Origin: Amyelois transitella
Taxonomy: Eukaryota; Arthropoda; Insecta; Lepidoptera; Pyralidae
Direction: 5' to 3'
Assembly (NCBI RefSeq): GCF_032362555.1
Contig: NC_083516.1
Location: forward strand, 4,365,001-4,429,000
DNA: 64,000 bases
The notes beneath the pieces were generated by a model, which saw only the letters and a program-made list of their open reading frames with translations, was not told the DNA's origin and made no database searches. The translations under genes were made by a program, and so were the position numbers. Below, in pieces: positions 38,025-48,720 of the stretch (position 1 is its first letter; the number at the start of each line of letters is the position of its first letter).

Positions 38025-38423
38025 TATTGGAATATTAATGAATATGGTCAGATCTTTTGTAATTAATATCACTGCATATTTAATTTGTACACGTTGAATG
38101 GAAAAACTTTTTAAAAGAAGTCGGCTAATAATTTTTAACAAATAATAATTCAAAACAATATTTGCAGCTGTGATTCTGAGGTTACAACTACTTGACACCT
38201 TGACGAAAAATACGAAAATTGACTTTGACAACGATTTTGAAAGCGCTTTTAAAAATGGGCGAATCTAGAGTCAAGAAGTGAATGTAACCTGAGCACCATG
38301 TACTATTTTATTTTATAAAAATCCCAAGAAGGTTCTGGTAAATTTTTGGAGAAAACAAAATTAATCACGTCCAATGTGGCATTTTTATGTCATTTCACAT
38401 AAAGAATTCACACCATACACATC
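38025..38423. promoter_or_regulatory. Divergent promoter region HEATR6 / PPIL6-like
   Basis: Only 399 bases separate the two start codons, so both transcripts must begin in this interval unless a gene has an unseen upstream exon. I see no clear TATA box or initiator that I would single out. The shared interval implies a bidirectional promoter. Confidence 0.55.
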
Positions 38424-41400
38424 ATGTCGTCTTTATTCAATTTGAAACTTCCAACTCATGAAAAACCCGTATTTCATCATCCTTGGGAAAGGATAATCAA
38501 AGATGAGTTTACTAGTAAAGTGAAGTATGCCCACAACTCGGTAAAGAATCCTAGATATCCCAGAGAAGAAGACCTAAAGACTAAGCCAAAACCAAAAGTA
38601 CCAAAAGAATCGAGAATCAGATTCACCATAATTGGCAATAGAGTAACAAAGGAATTTGTATATTGTGTCAGTATAGCTAAGGGATTATATAAGTACAGGC
38701 AGAAAATTTTCGATTCCCCTATAATAAGAGGTAAGATTTTTGCCAAATCTATTCAAGTCTTTTCAAGAAAATGTTTTAAAACAGAGTCTGAAATTCGAGG
38801 GAGTTGAACACATATTCTGGGATTGAGTTTCTCAATAGTAGCAGTCCAGGCAGGAAATAATGTGTCTCTCAATGTATCTCCATAATTTGCGCGAGATTAG
38901 TATCTCTAGTTACAGAACAGTTTCTGTAACTCTTCTTCGACATAAGCCTATGAACGACATAAAGTCCTGTTAGTTTAAAGCCATGCTGAAGAAAAATATG
39001 CCGAATCCATAACTTGTTTTCCTTTCTTTCACTTGCTATAGCTTTGTTTTTTCAGGTGTAACTAGTGTAGAATGGCCGTCAGTATGGAACGATTTGAAGC
39101 TCAGATATGGCGAACTAGCGTTCTGCATCAACTCTCAGGTTGCTGTTATAATGAACGATACTTTCCTTGGCGGCGAAGAAGAATTGAAAGAATTTATTGA
39201 ATCAAGATATGTTTATCATCTATGCTTGGACTACTATAAAGAAGGAATCGGCCAGTTTGCAACTTACATAAGATCGTCTGGTGTAAGTTTATTTTTAAAT
39301 AATCTTATTTTAAATTAGTAAGTATGTTGGGTATATTTTTTGGATAATATTTTCTATATTTTTATTTCTTCCAGAGACCATGTGCATATTTTCATATCTC
39401 AATAGATGATGAAGAAGTTGGTTCTATGATATTTATGGTAAGTAGGTAGATATACTTTTTTCACGCAACTGTGGCGACATCTCTACGCCACAAGTCACAA
39501 AAAACTTATCACGCAACGTTATGAGTCAAAAACAGCGAAATCTCTAAATCGCGCAAGCAAAGATTTCACGGATTGGAGCGTATCTACAACCTCCGGCACA
39601 ACATTGTTGGAGCCGTATAATTAAGAAATATTGATTTCCCCTGATACTCTAGAATAACTTATACTAAGGTCACCTCACAACACAAAGTTCTGTGTGTGTG
39701 AACTTACAAAAGATTCACCTCTCTAAAGTCTAGGGTTGCGCCTTTTGCCTATGATACTGTGTTGGGTAAGTCAGGTTTTCACACAAAGCGTCTCCCGTCT
39801 GAACTCTACAACCTTTGCATGGGCAAGCTGTACTAGACGAATGTGCCTATTCCCTTAACCGTTTTTATGACATCCATAGGAAAGAGATGTCCTATTTTAT
39901 TAAGGTGCCGGGAAAAACACTACTCAAACACAACACGTGTGGTTCTTTTTTACCTTATGATAGCCTTGGTGTGACTTTTCAAAGACGGCACATTGTATCA
40001 ATCTTTAAACACAAATAGTACGCAACACTTCGGTTCGCACAAATAACCTTGACATGATCTTAATTTTTTAATGATTTCCAGTTATATTCGGACATATTGC
40101 CGTACACTTGCGACAACTTCCTCAGACTCTGCAAGCAAACAAAGGGCGGTTACGGTGGCACCCCTGTCCACCGCATTGTTAAAGATGGTTGGATACAGTG
40201 CGGTGGATTTGGACTGAAGAGTAATGATGATTTGGGCTGTGAGAATTTTATAGTACCGCACGATAGACGCGGCGTGTTATGCATGGCTAATGATGGAAGG
40301 TATTTTATGTGCAATTAACCTTTATATTGTAGGAATGTTAACTTTCTCGTGTTGAATCTCGAAAAATTAATCATTTGAGAGCTACTTACAGGGAAATTAT
40401 AAAGCAATATGAACTTGCATCTTCGATTTCAAGTCGTCCGTCGTGTAAGCTGAAGATGAGTATACCTAGGTACTATACTTAATCTACCAAAATACTTTAC
40501 AGAAATGTGGATTGCTCAACACAGTTTTTCGTTTTGCTGCAACCAGCTCCATGGATGGCACACAAATACGTCGCGTTCGGGCAACTCATTGATGGAGAAA
40601 GCACTCTTCAGAAAATTGAACAGGTTCCTACATTATACGAATCGCCAACGAAAAATATTACAATATACCGCGCTGGTATATTGAACATGGATTGTCAAGA
40701 TATTATGATAAATAAAAACACAAAAGAATTTATTTTTGGTCACATTGACGATCTTTATGTTATTGGAGAAATATTTTATGAGGCAAGTAAGATTTTCGGT
40801 AAATATAAAAAAGTTATTTAGATGAGAACGAAAAAGACGGACCATTTATTATTTAATATATCGACCTTATTGCAGGAACTTCTACAAAAGGTGTTCGATG
40901 AAATCGAGCGTAGGGAGCATCAAGTATTAACTGGGGAAGAAATAGAAGGTGAAGTCACAGGCGAAGGTGACTTAATTAAAGACAGTCAAAGGTAATGAAA
41001 TTATAGCTCAAATATCTTCCCTAAGTGTAGATTAAACTGTTCATCAGGTTTTAACTGTACTTACTTGTAGCAACCTACTAATAGCAACTATATTTCCTCA
41101 CTTACATTCTAGATTTATTCGTAACAAAGAAGATATCGAAAAACAATTGGGTAAGAGTCAGGGAGCTATGCCAGAAACCAATCCTGAATTAGGAGAAGCT
41201 GAGGAATATCAATATGCTTACGAATACGAAGGTTCACCGTATCGACACGTATCATTGGGTCCTACAGCAAGTCTGGTAGTCAAACCTGAAAAACCGTACT
41301 ACTTGCCACTAACAGATGTTCCTTACCCTGGTGAAGTGGACTCAAACTTTGATTTGAAAAGGTCAGCTGTACAAATTTTGTAGTAACGTGGTAACAGGAT

Positions 41401-44400
41401 GGCCCTATACTTATTGTACCGACTTATATCTTTACACTTTTTCAGGTTCTTAAGGGGCGATTATTGCCATGAAATTGACTTGGAAGTAAAACGTGAATCC
41501 AAGAAGACAGCAGTGGCATATCCTTCAGAGTTGTTCGTTTGTTCTGAGAGTAGCGACGACAGTCCTTCATGTGTGTATATTTGTATTGTGGTAGTGTGTA
41601 TGAAAAAAAATGCACAGTACCTTAAGGCGGTAAATATGTACATAACTATAAGATACACGTACTTTTTCTATGAAAATTATGGGTGGTCTACTTAGGAATG
41701 TTATAGCAAATAAGCCTGGATATTTGATGGATTTTTATTATTGTATCAAATAACATCACAAGCATGTAGAGCAGAATTATATTTATTTTTTCTTTTTTTA
41801 TAGCGGTAGAATTGGATTCTGAAGAAGAGCGGGAAATCAAAAAATATCTTAGGTAATTAATTATATTTCAGCAAGGCCAGACCAATTTTTTTCTCAAAAA
41901 AAAGTCCAATATGACCATTCTATTCTATTTTCACTTTTACAGCCAAAATGTAGATCATGTGAGCTTTGCCGGGGGCACGGTAAAAAAGATATCCAAACGG
42001 TTTGCAAAATTGAACATATTAGGTAGTCCTAATGCTATGTAAGTATCTCTTCTATATTTTTCAATTTTTATTTTGAAAATGTATATGTCGAGAGAAAAAT
42101 ACAGACCTAAGTTACATGTTATATGTCATTCTTAAAATAAAATACATAATTGACTTAGTATATAGATGGATAGGTATATACTTATACCAAAATCTTATAA
42201 GTAACATTTTAATTTTTAGGTCCGAATCGTTTATAGTAACTGACGAAATTCTAAGAAAAGTAAGGTAAATATATTATATACTGACTAAGAAGACATTTGA
42301 CATTAGGTAATAGATATTTCTGGGGCTTCGCTCCAATAGAAAATTCTTCAACAAGAAATTGGTCCGGTTTCCAAAGATAAAGAATAATTTTGTGGTAAAT
42401 TCATCAAAATCAGTCCAGTAGTTTAAGTTTTTTCGTTACGAATAAAAATACTAATAAATATCTTTCTCACACACACAAAAATCACAATGATTTTTATTTT
42501 ACAGAACATTGTCACCTGTAGCGAATCAAAGACACGCCAAGTAAGATTTTTTAATAATTTCGTTACTAACATACTTACCTATTCAAAGGTCCTTTTTAAC
42601 TTATATGGCTACAAACCTGAACTTTCGTGGCTTACATTTAAAATGCTTCAGAGGAGTAATCAGGCAATATAGAAACAAACCCGTAAGAAAAAAACAGGAA
42701 ACTCATTTTTTTTGAAGATTAACAGTTACATAATAATCCTTATTAGTACCTACCTAATATCTAATACAATTCATAAAACCAAAGGCATTTGCAAATTTCT
42801 GATACGTGTACCTACCTAAGCACGAAAATTCTGTAAGTGACACATTCAATTTTCAAGGACAGTTTTCAAAATATGACAGTGTAGTAAATGTTTTTGGCAG
42901 AAAAGTATCAGTAAGCATAAACGCCGATGATGAAGAAAAGGTGCACCATAAAATCAAACGACGCCAGACAGGTTTCGTTCGCCCCACTGACTTGGAGAAG
43001 ATTCGCCTGGTAGCTAAACTAAACCAAAACCTAGATGACGAGACTTACGAGGACAACGATGCTAACAGGTAAGTAGTCGTTGAGCGGCCTTAACATGGGA
43101 CAAATTTTGTGGATACCTAAAATTTTTTATACCCGAATGAAATAACCATAGAAGTCTGTTTAATTCAGTATATTTTAAAATAACCAAAAAATATCTAAAA
43201 GGCCATAATTCAAATTTATCCTGTTCCAATTTGTATTAACTTCTTTCTTGGCTTTTTGAATATCATTAAAAATAGCTGTAAATGAAGTAAGCGGCACCAC
43301 GCGGTCTCTGTTCACGGTTTTACAGAACTGCGTGTCCGAAGAAATTACATGAAGAGTGTTATGTATAGATGATCGGATAAGATTGGTTTGTATAAAATTA
43401 AAATAAAATTGGTCAAACATATCTACATTGATCAATTAGAAACGCGTAAACTGCCTCACTTACCTACTTAACGGCTTATTTATTTTTTTCTTCTTTATAA
43501 TCATGTTTTATTCAGAAAAAAAAATAAGGTAACTGTAAAAATATCTACTGAAGAAGTCCGTCAAGAACAGATGCATCATCAAAGCAAGCGACGACAAACT
43601 GGGTTTGTGAGACCTGGCGGGAAAAATTCTTCTCTCATTGGCGGGTTCCACGAGGAAAAATACGACGACAGTACAGATGTTATCAGGTTTAATTAGTTTT
43701 TTATACAAATAACTATTTGTGTAGGCGATTCTTGTTGTCTTTAGGATAAAATATTTTCGTGACATTTAATTTTGTCACGCGAATATTTAAAAATTGGTCA
43801 TTGAAGAGAAGCCGTATAAAACTTTTAAGCTCTTTGGGGCGCACGCACTATTGCTATCTATTGAATTATTTTTAAACAATGAATAACAAAATTTTCACCT
43901 GTTTTGCATGTGTTTGCGCACATTGCACAATTTGAAAGTTTAAAAAAAATGTTCTATCCGAAAGCCAATATAAATAATGTGTTTAAGTTTTGAAATTACT
44001 TATAACACTTAACCTTTCAGTATTAAATAGAACATATTCATTTATTGTTCTTTGGCGTACTTCATTGACTTTTTAAATTCGTAGAGTATTTTTTTTTACT
44101 TTTTATTTAGAAAAATGTCAATGAATAAAGCCAAGAAAGAAGAAAAACCAAAGAAATCAAAGTGTCGCTCGGTGTTTGAACGCTCGGGAAATTTAGAAAA
44201 GGTTCATATAATAGACGAATGGAATGATGACAATGATGATGACAGGTATTCGCTTTTTATGTAAATAACATAAGTAAGTACTTATAATTAATGTTGCTTT
44301 TGCTTCTACTCAAGTGTTAAAAGTGCACACGTTTGCATTGTAAGTAGAGCACAAAAATATTTCTATATCTCAGTATGTAACAATCTTAATTTTCATGTCT

Positions 44401-47400
44401 TCATATGAGTAAGTATAAAGTGATAAAAGTTAAGAAACCAAATTATGTGAAGAAAACGCTGTTATAACACCGAATTTATCTATAGGAGTATCACGCGCAA
44501 CGCCACTGAGAGAAAGAAGATGACAAAACTTATACATAAGAAACTTTATTTTATTCAATAGGTAACTACAAACATACAAATTGATAAAAACATCAACGTC
44601 TCATCTGCCGTTCCGCTACTACGAATACTGATATATTTAAATAAACTAACAAGAATTTTCAATACTATGTAGGAAATAATAAATATGGGCTTTGGCCGAT
44701 ACATGCATTTTACTAAAGTATAATCCGCTGAACACATCCTAGCAGAAGACTAACTTCATTATTCTACTGGACACTATCAGAATAATCTTTAAATTACGAG
44801 AAAAAATTGTGCCGTGTGGTTCCCGGCACCAATACAAAAAAGAATAGGACCACTCCATCTCTTCCCCATGGAGGCGTAAAAGGCGACTAAGGGATAGGCT
44901 TAAAAACTGGGATTCTTCTTTAGGCGATGGGCAAGCAACCTGTCACTATTTGAATCTCAATTCTATCACTAAGCCAAATAGCTGAACGTGGCCATTCAGT
45001 CTTTTCATAACTGTTGGCTCTGTCTACCCCGCAAGGGATATAGACGTGACCATATGTATGTATGTATTACGAGAAATATACTTAAACCGAAATTCGCGCA
45101 CTTATACAAATAATTTAAAATGTCTCCGCTTCCAATAGATTTTCTATAATTCCATTGATCAAAAGAATGGCATCTAATGAACACAAGGCTGATTTGAAAA
45201 TGGAATATCTCTTGTTCCAGAAAAGTGCGGATATCGCAGAAAGCGCCTGAGTCGCAAATTCATGAAAAAGAAAGGCAAAGGCAAATAGCCCGCCGGCCGA
45301 CCGGATTCGTGCGAATGGCTCCTCTGGATGTTGATGACTCGGAAATTGATGTTCATCGGCCGTCTGTACTGCAAAGATTGTACGATGATGTAGCAATTGA
45401 AGATGATGACGATGTGCCCACTCTAAAGGACTACAAGTATGTCTCATCTATACTTTATTTTATAAAACCTCTAGACCGGTCTTTTTTCGATGGACCAAAC
45501 ACTGATTAATGAATACACGCAGAGCATAAAAAATATAAAAAAATAAATACATATATACGCGACAGATTACACGGATATTTCAAACTTACAAAGATTTTCT
45601 TACGCCAAGAGTCAAACCTTAACTCTCTGAGGGTATGTAAATTAGCAAGACGAAATTCGTTAAATCTTAAAAATTAAACTACCATCGCTGTATCGCCTGT
45701 CAACAGTTTCGAACTTACTTCGAAACTAACTCAGTCTGTGGAATTTTATCTTATATATTTTATTTTATCCCCTCAACAGAGTATTACCCCACAGCAGCAG
45801 TTATCAGTATCGGTGAAACTAAATAAAATTTTTAATTTTATATTTTTATTGTAGGACGAAATCTGAATTAATTCCGAAAAAGAGTAATTTACTGACTACC
45901 GAAAACCTGCTAATGGCTAATGATGAAAGTAAAGAACGATACTTCCGCCCTTCCATGTTGCCAAAAGTTGCATCTCCAGAACAAGTGCTTAACTTACAGC
46001 ATGGTAAAAAAGTTGCAAGAAAGATCTCTTCGGACTACGTCAATACCATAGACCAGATAGAACATAGACAACAAAACTCCATAAGGAGTGTAGAGTACGC
46101 AAAAATGCGCCCGACAATTAGCGTTACAGATTATCAAACTAAAAATTCTAAATACCAAGAGGAACAAAGGAATTCGAAACCCCAAATGAAAAACATCCTT
46201 GAAGGTAATAGTAGTAATATTTTAAAATAATGAATATAATGATAACATTATATTCATTATTTTAAAATATTACGGCACGGCGTTACGGCAGCTATACATT
46301 AGTGCTGCGAAGGTCCGCGAATAGCCGCGCCTGTTGCGATCAGTGAGTGCATTCACGCTTATTTGTATTTTAATCCACGACAAAGACCTAGCATCTCGTT
46401 CGCATGGCGTTCACGTATCTCCATCCAACCACACACGGCTCCGGCATTAACTGGCAAGGAGCCGAGAAGGAGAAGGACTATACGATCGTTGTATTTCAAT
46501 TATCCACCTTTTTTTTTACTTTTATAGCAAATTACTGTTATAGTAGCAGCAGCTTTCACGTCCATTTCGCGGCATGTTACGCTGATGAATGTGAACCCAT
46601 ATTAATTCGCGGCACTAGTGTTTGGTGCCATTATGTTTTATAAGGGTAATACACTATGGCTACCTATATAATAACTCCAATGGCATGAATATAATCTGAA
46701 GCACCATTAGTGTCTTTGATCATTTGGATAAAGTTTATGTCAAGCAGGAAATTTCAGAACAAATTGTGCCAGGCTGTGTCGTACTTTTAGATCTGTGTTT
46801 TTCAAAAAATACATATACCATATCTCTTTTTAATTCAATCCTGTCCATGAAATTCAATTCAATTTTGTTGTGGAATGTCCAGTACGATTGTTTTTATTAA
46901 TTAAGCAATTAATAAATGTTTCTTTTTATTTGTAGACGACAGCGTAACTGTAGGTTTGCGACTACCTGGCGATACTCCGCTTTATTTAGAGAACTCTTCT
47001 GAAAACGTAAAGTTCTTTGGTCAATTTTATTTCATTTTTATAGCGTTATTCAATACGTCGCATTTTTTAAGTCGAACAATCAGAACTCAGATATACTGCA
47101 CCATTTAAAGAACTAAATCAATCTATTATTTGTAAATAATACACGGCTATTCAAGTTTTATTTTTGGCGGCACTATCGAGTGCATCCCATTTTTGCTTTC
47201 AAAAAACATTTAGTGCTCGAAGTACGGTCAGCATCACCTGCATTTGGCTCGTATGTATTTGTTTTTCTAATAATGTCATTCCGACACACTACTTGTGTTA
47301 GTATTGTTTGTAATGCTGTACCAAAATGCACTGAGAATGTTATAAATTAAAAATAACGCTATATATTGTAGATCAAGCAGCGTGCAGATGAAGCAGCTCA

Positions 47401-47461
47401 TCGCATTAGCGTGGTACAATCAAAATTATCAAGAATCGAAAAACAAAGTCGACATAATTGA
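38424..47461 (+). CDS. PPIL6-like: PPIL6-type cyclophilin with long repeat-bearing C-terminal tail
   Basis: Exons: 38424-38730, 39056-39282, 39375-39437, 40082-40299, 40503-40782, 40876-40991, 41113-41361, 41446-41570, 41804-41852, 41943-42038, 42220-42264, 42505-42540, 42901-43068, 43516-43686, 44111-44245, 45221-45436, 45855-46204, 46936-47006 and 47372-47461. All phases agree: 1003 residues. Residues 60-175 match the PPIL6 N-terminal region; about 178-345 form a cyclophilin fold (VHRIVKDGWIQCGGF, MANDGR, TQFFVLL, PWMAHKYVAFG). By cyclophilin A numbering, R55, Q63, Q111, F113 and W121 are kept, but F60 is W and H126 is Y, so isomerase activity is doubtful. The remaining 650 residues are charged and probably disordered, with RR(Q/P)TGFVR three times, and end in a short coiled coil. 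Human PPIL6 is about 311 residues. Intron 5 has a GC donor. Intron 17 retention would end translation at 46230. Confidence 0.82.
39840..39930 (-). repeat. Degenerate SINE-like repeat
   Basis: The minus-strand reading GTTTTTCCCGGCACC...GACATCTCTTTCCTATGGATGT...AAGGGAATAGG matches the head of the SINE-like family, in intron 3 of the PPIL6-like gene. Confidence 0.5.
42959..45314 (+). repeat. Three RR(Q/P)TGFVR motifs in separate exons
   Basis: KRRQTGFVRP is encoded at about 42959-42985 and 43589-43615, and ARRPTGFVRM at 45291-45314. The exons share phase and layout (phase 2/2, beginning K-x-V-x-V/I, motif 20-26 residues in, acidic end), which suggests tandem exon duplication. Confidence 0.8.
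44808..45069 (+). repeat. SINE-like dispersed repeat, full-length-like copy
   Basis: Begins GTGCCGTGTGGTTCCCGGCA, has CATGGAGGCGTAAAAGGCGA and GGCTCTGTCTACCCCGCAAG, and ends in an ATGTATGTATGTAT tail. It lies in intron 15 of the PPIL6-like gene. Confidence 0.75.
46214..46273 (+). other. Perfect 28-bp hairpin at the start of intron 17
   Basis: Arms 46214-46241 and 46246-46273 are exact complements around a four-base loop ATAA. The hairpin begins nine bases after the donor GT of exon 17 (46205) and contains the TAA that would be used if the intron were retained. Confidence 0.92.
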
Positions 47462-47702
47462 GATTTTTTTAGTTTAACTTTTATAATTTTGTCTTAATAA
47501 TTTTACAGAGTTTTAGACATATTATTACACGTTTTAAGTACAAAAAACTTTGTTTTTTTTTATATCAAGTAGGTACGTTGAGTCGCGAAATTGACGTTAT
47601 AAGTATTTAATGTTGTTATAACAGTTTTGAATTTATGGAAAACAAAGCTTAGTGTACAATTAATATTGTTATTGTGTCTACCTAGTTTAACGAGGTTATA
47701 TG

Positions 47703-47779
47703 CTCCTACACACGATGCCACACTACCGCCATGAAGAGCCGCAAACTCGAAGAGAAGTTATAGACATCGTATGTAGGAG
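47703..47779 (+). other. Hairpin just before a poly(A) signal
   Basis: Fifteen-base arms CTCCTACACACGATG (47703-47717) and its complement (47765-47779), with one mismatch, enclose a 47-base loop. The stem ends ten bases before the AATAAA of the PPIL6-like gene. Confidence 0.6.
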
Positions 47780-48518
47780 ATTAGATTAAATAAATAATTA
47801 AATAAGTTCATGCATTTTTATTTTTAGGCATTTTAAGTAGATTTCACATAAACACATTAATATGTCTCATAAATGGACAGATTATCATTTATAGAAATTA
47901 TTATTGTCTTGGCTCATGATAATCAGCAATTTTATATTCAGAAAAATAATCCGCTCTACCGCACCATATTATATTTCTTTATAATTCTTATAAACAGATA
48001 ATTGTAGGATTGAAATACTTGAAATAAAAGACGTGATTAAAAAAGAAAATAGTTTAATAACCACTGAAATCGCACGTATAATTTCCCATCACAATATATT
48101 AATACTCTATGTACCTACAATATATTTGATTATTTACATTATCACAATGTAAACTTAAAAACTTGATCAACACTGAGTTTGAGAGGTGTCATCACACAGT
48201 TGCACTTATTGTACCAAATTGAACCTACTTATATAAAGATTCAGTCGCGTCCATACAAATTGACAAATTCATTGGTTAGTGACGCCCACCGCCGACTAGC
48301 ACCGTTCACACCAGAAATATCACATCTAGATTTTGCCATACATAAACGTATTACCTAGAAGAAGAAAAAAACATTTTTAAACATAGATATTTTACTGTCA
48401 GCTCCAATGCACCATGCATTAAATAACAAATAAAGCTAAATACAGCATACAAAAATATGTAATTTATAATTACCTAATTTTGTGTTAAATAAATTGTCCT
48501 AATAGGTAATTTACGCAG

Positions 48519-48577
48519 TTGTTTTACTAAATCCATCATAAACTATTGCTTAGTTTATGATGGATTTAGTAAAACAA
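48519..48577 (-). other. Perfect 27-bp hairpin in the ABCB6 3' flank
   Basis: Arms 48519-48545 and 48551-48577 are exact complements around a five-base loop (TTGCT on the plus strand). It lies 144-202 bases after the ABCB6 stop, so probably inside the 3' UTR. Confidence 0.92.
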
Positions 48578-48720
48578 ACCCAGTCAAACGTGGCGTAATA
48601 CCGGCCTTGATATCTGGCATCTATGAACAACATTCAAAAGAGAGGATGGGTTGGTTTCCTTCAAGTCGTTAATAAAATTAAAAAATAGAGAATTACATAC
48701 CTAAACGGGGCAAAATAGAT

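Larger units (their letters stand above)
47462..48720. other. Convergent 3' interval between PPIL6-like and ABCB6
   Basis: This 1.26 kb holds both 3' UTRs. A plus-strand AATAAA at 47789-47794 fits the PPIL6-like gene. For ABCB6 the nearest clear minus-strand AATAAA is TTTATT at 47817-47822, so the two transcripts may nearly abut. Hairpins lie at 47703-47779 and 48519-48577. No other gene was recognised. Confidence 0.5.

Noticed and set aside
43175-43435. Minus-strand open frame of 86 codons in intron 13 of the PPIL6-like gene
   Set aside because: No domain, no splice context, and antisense to a well-supported gene.
46205-46230. Treating 46230 as the main stop of the PPIL6-like gene
   Set aside because: A donor at 46205 leads in phase to two further exons (46936-47006, 47372-47461) with coding-like sequence. 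The 46230 stop is kept only as an intron-retention alternative.
46404-46643. Open frame of 79 codons on the plus strand
   Set aside because: It lies wholly inside intron 17 of the PPIL6-like gene, has no recognisable domain and no splice signals linking it to neighbours.
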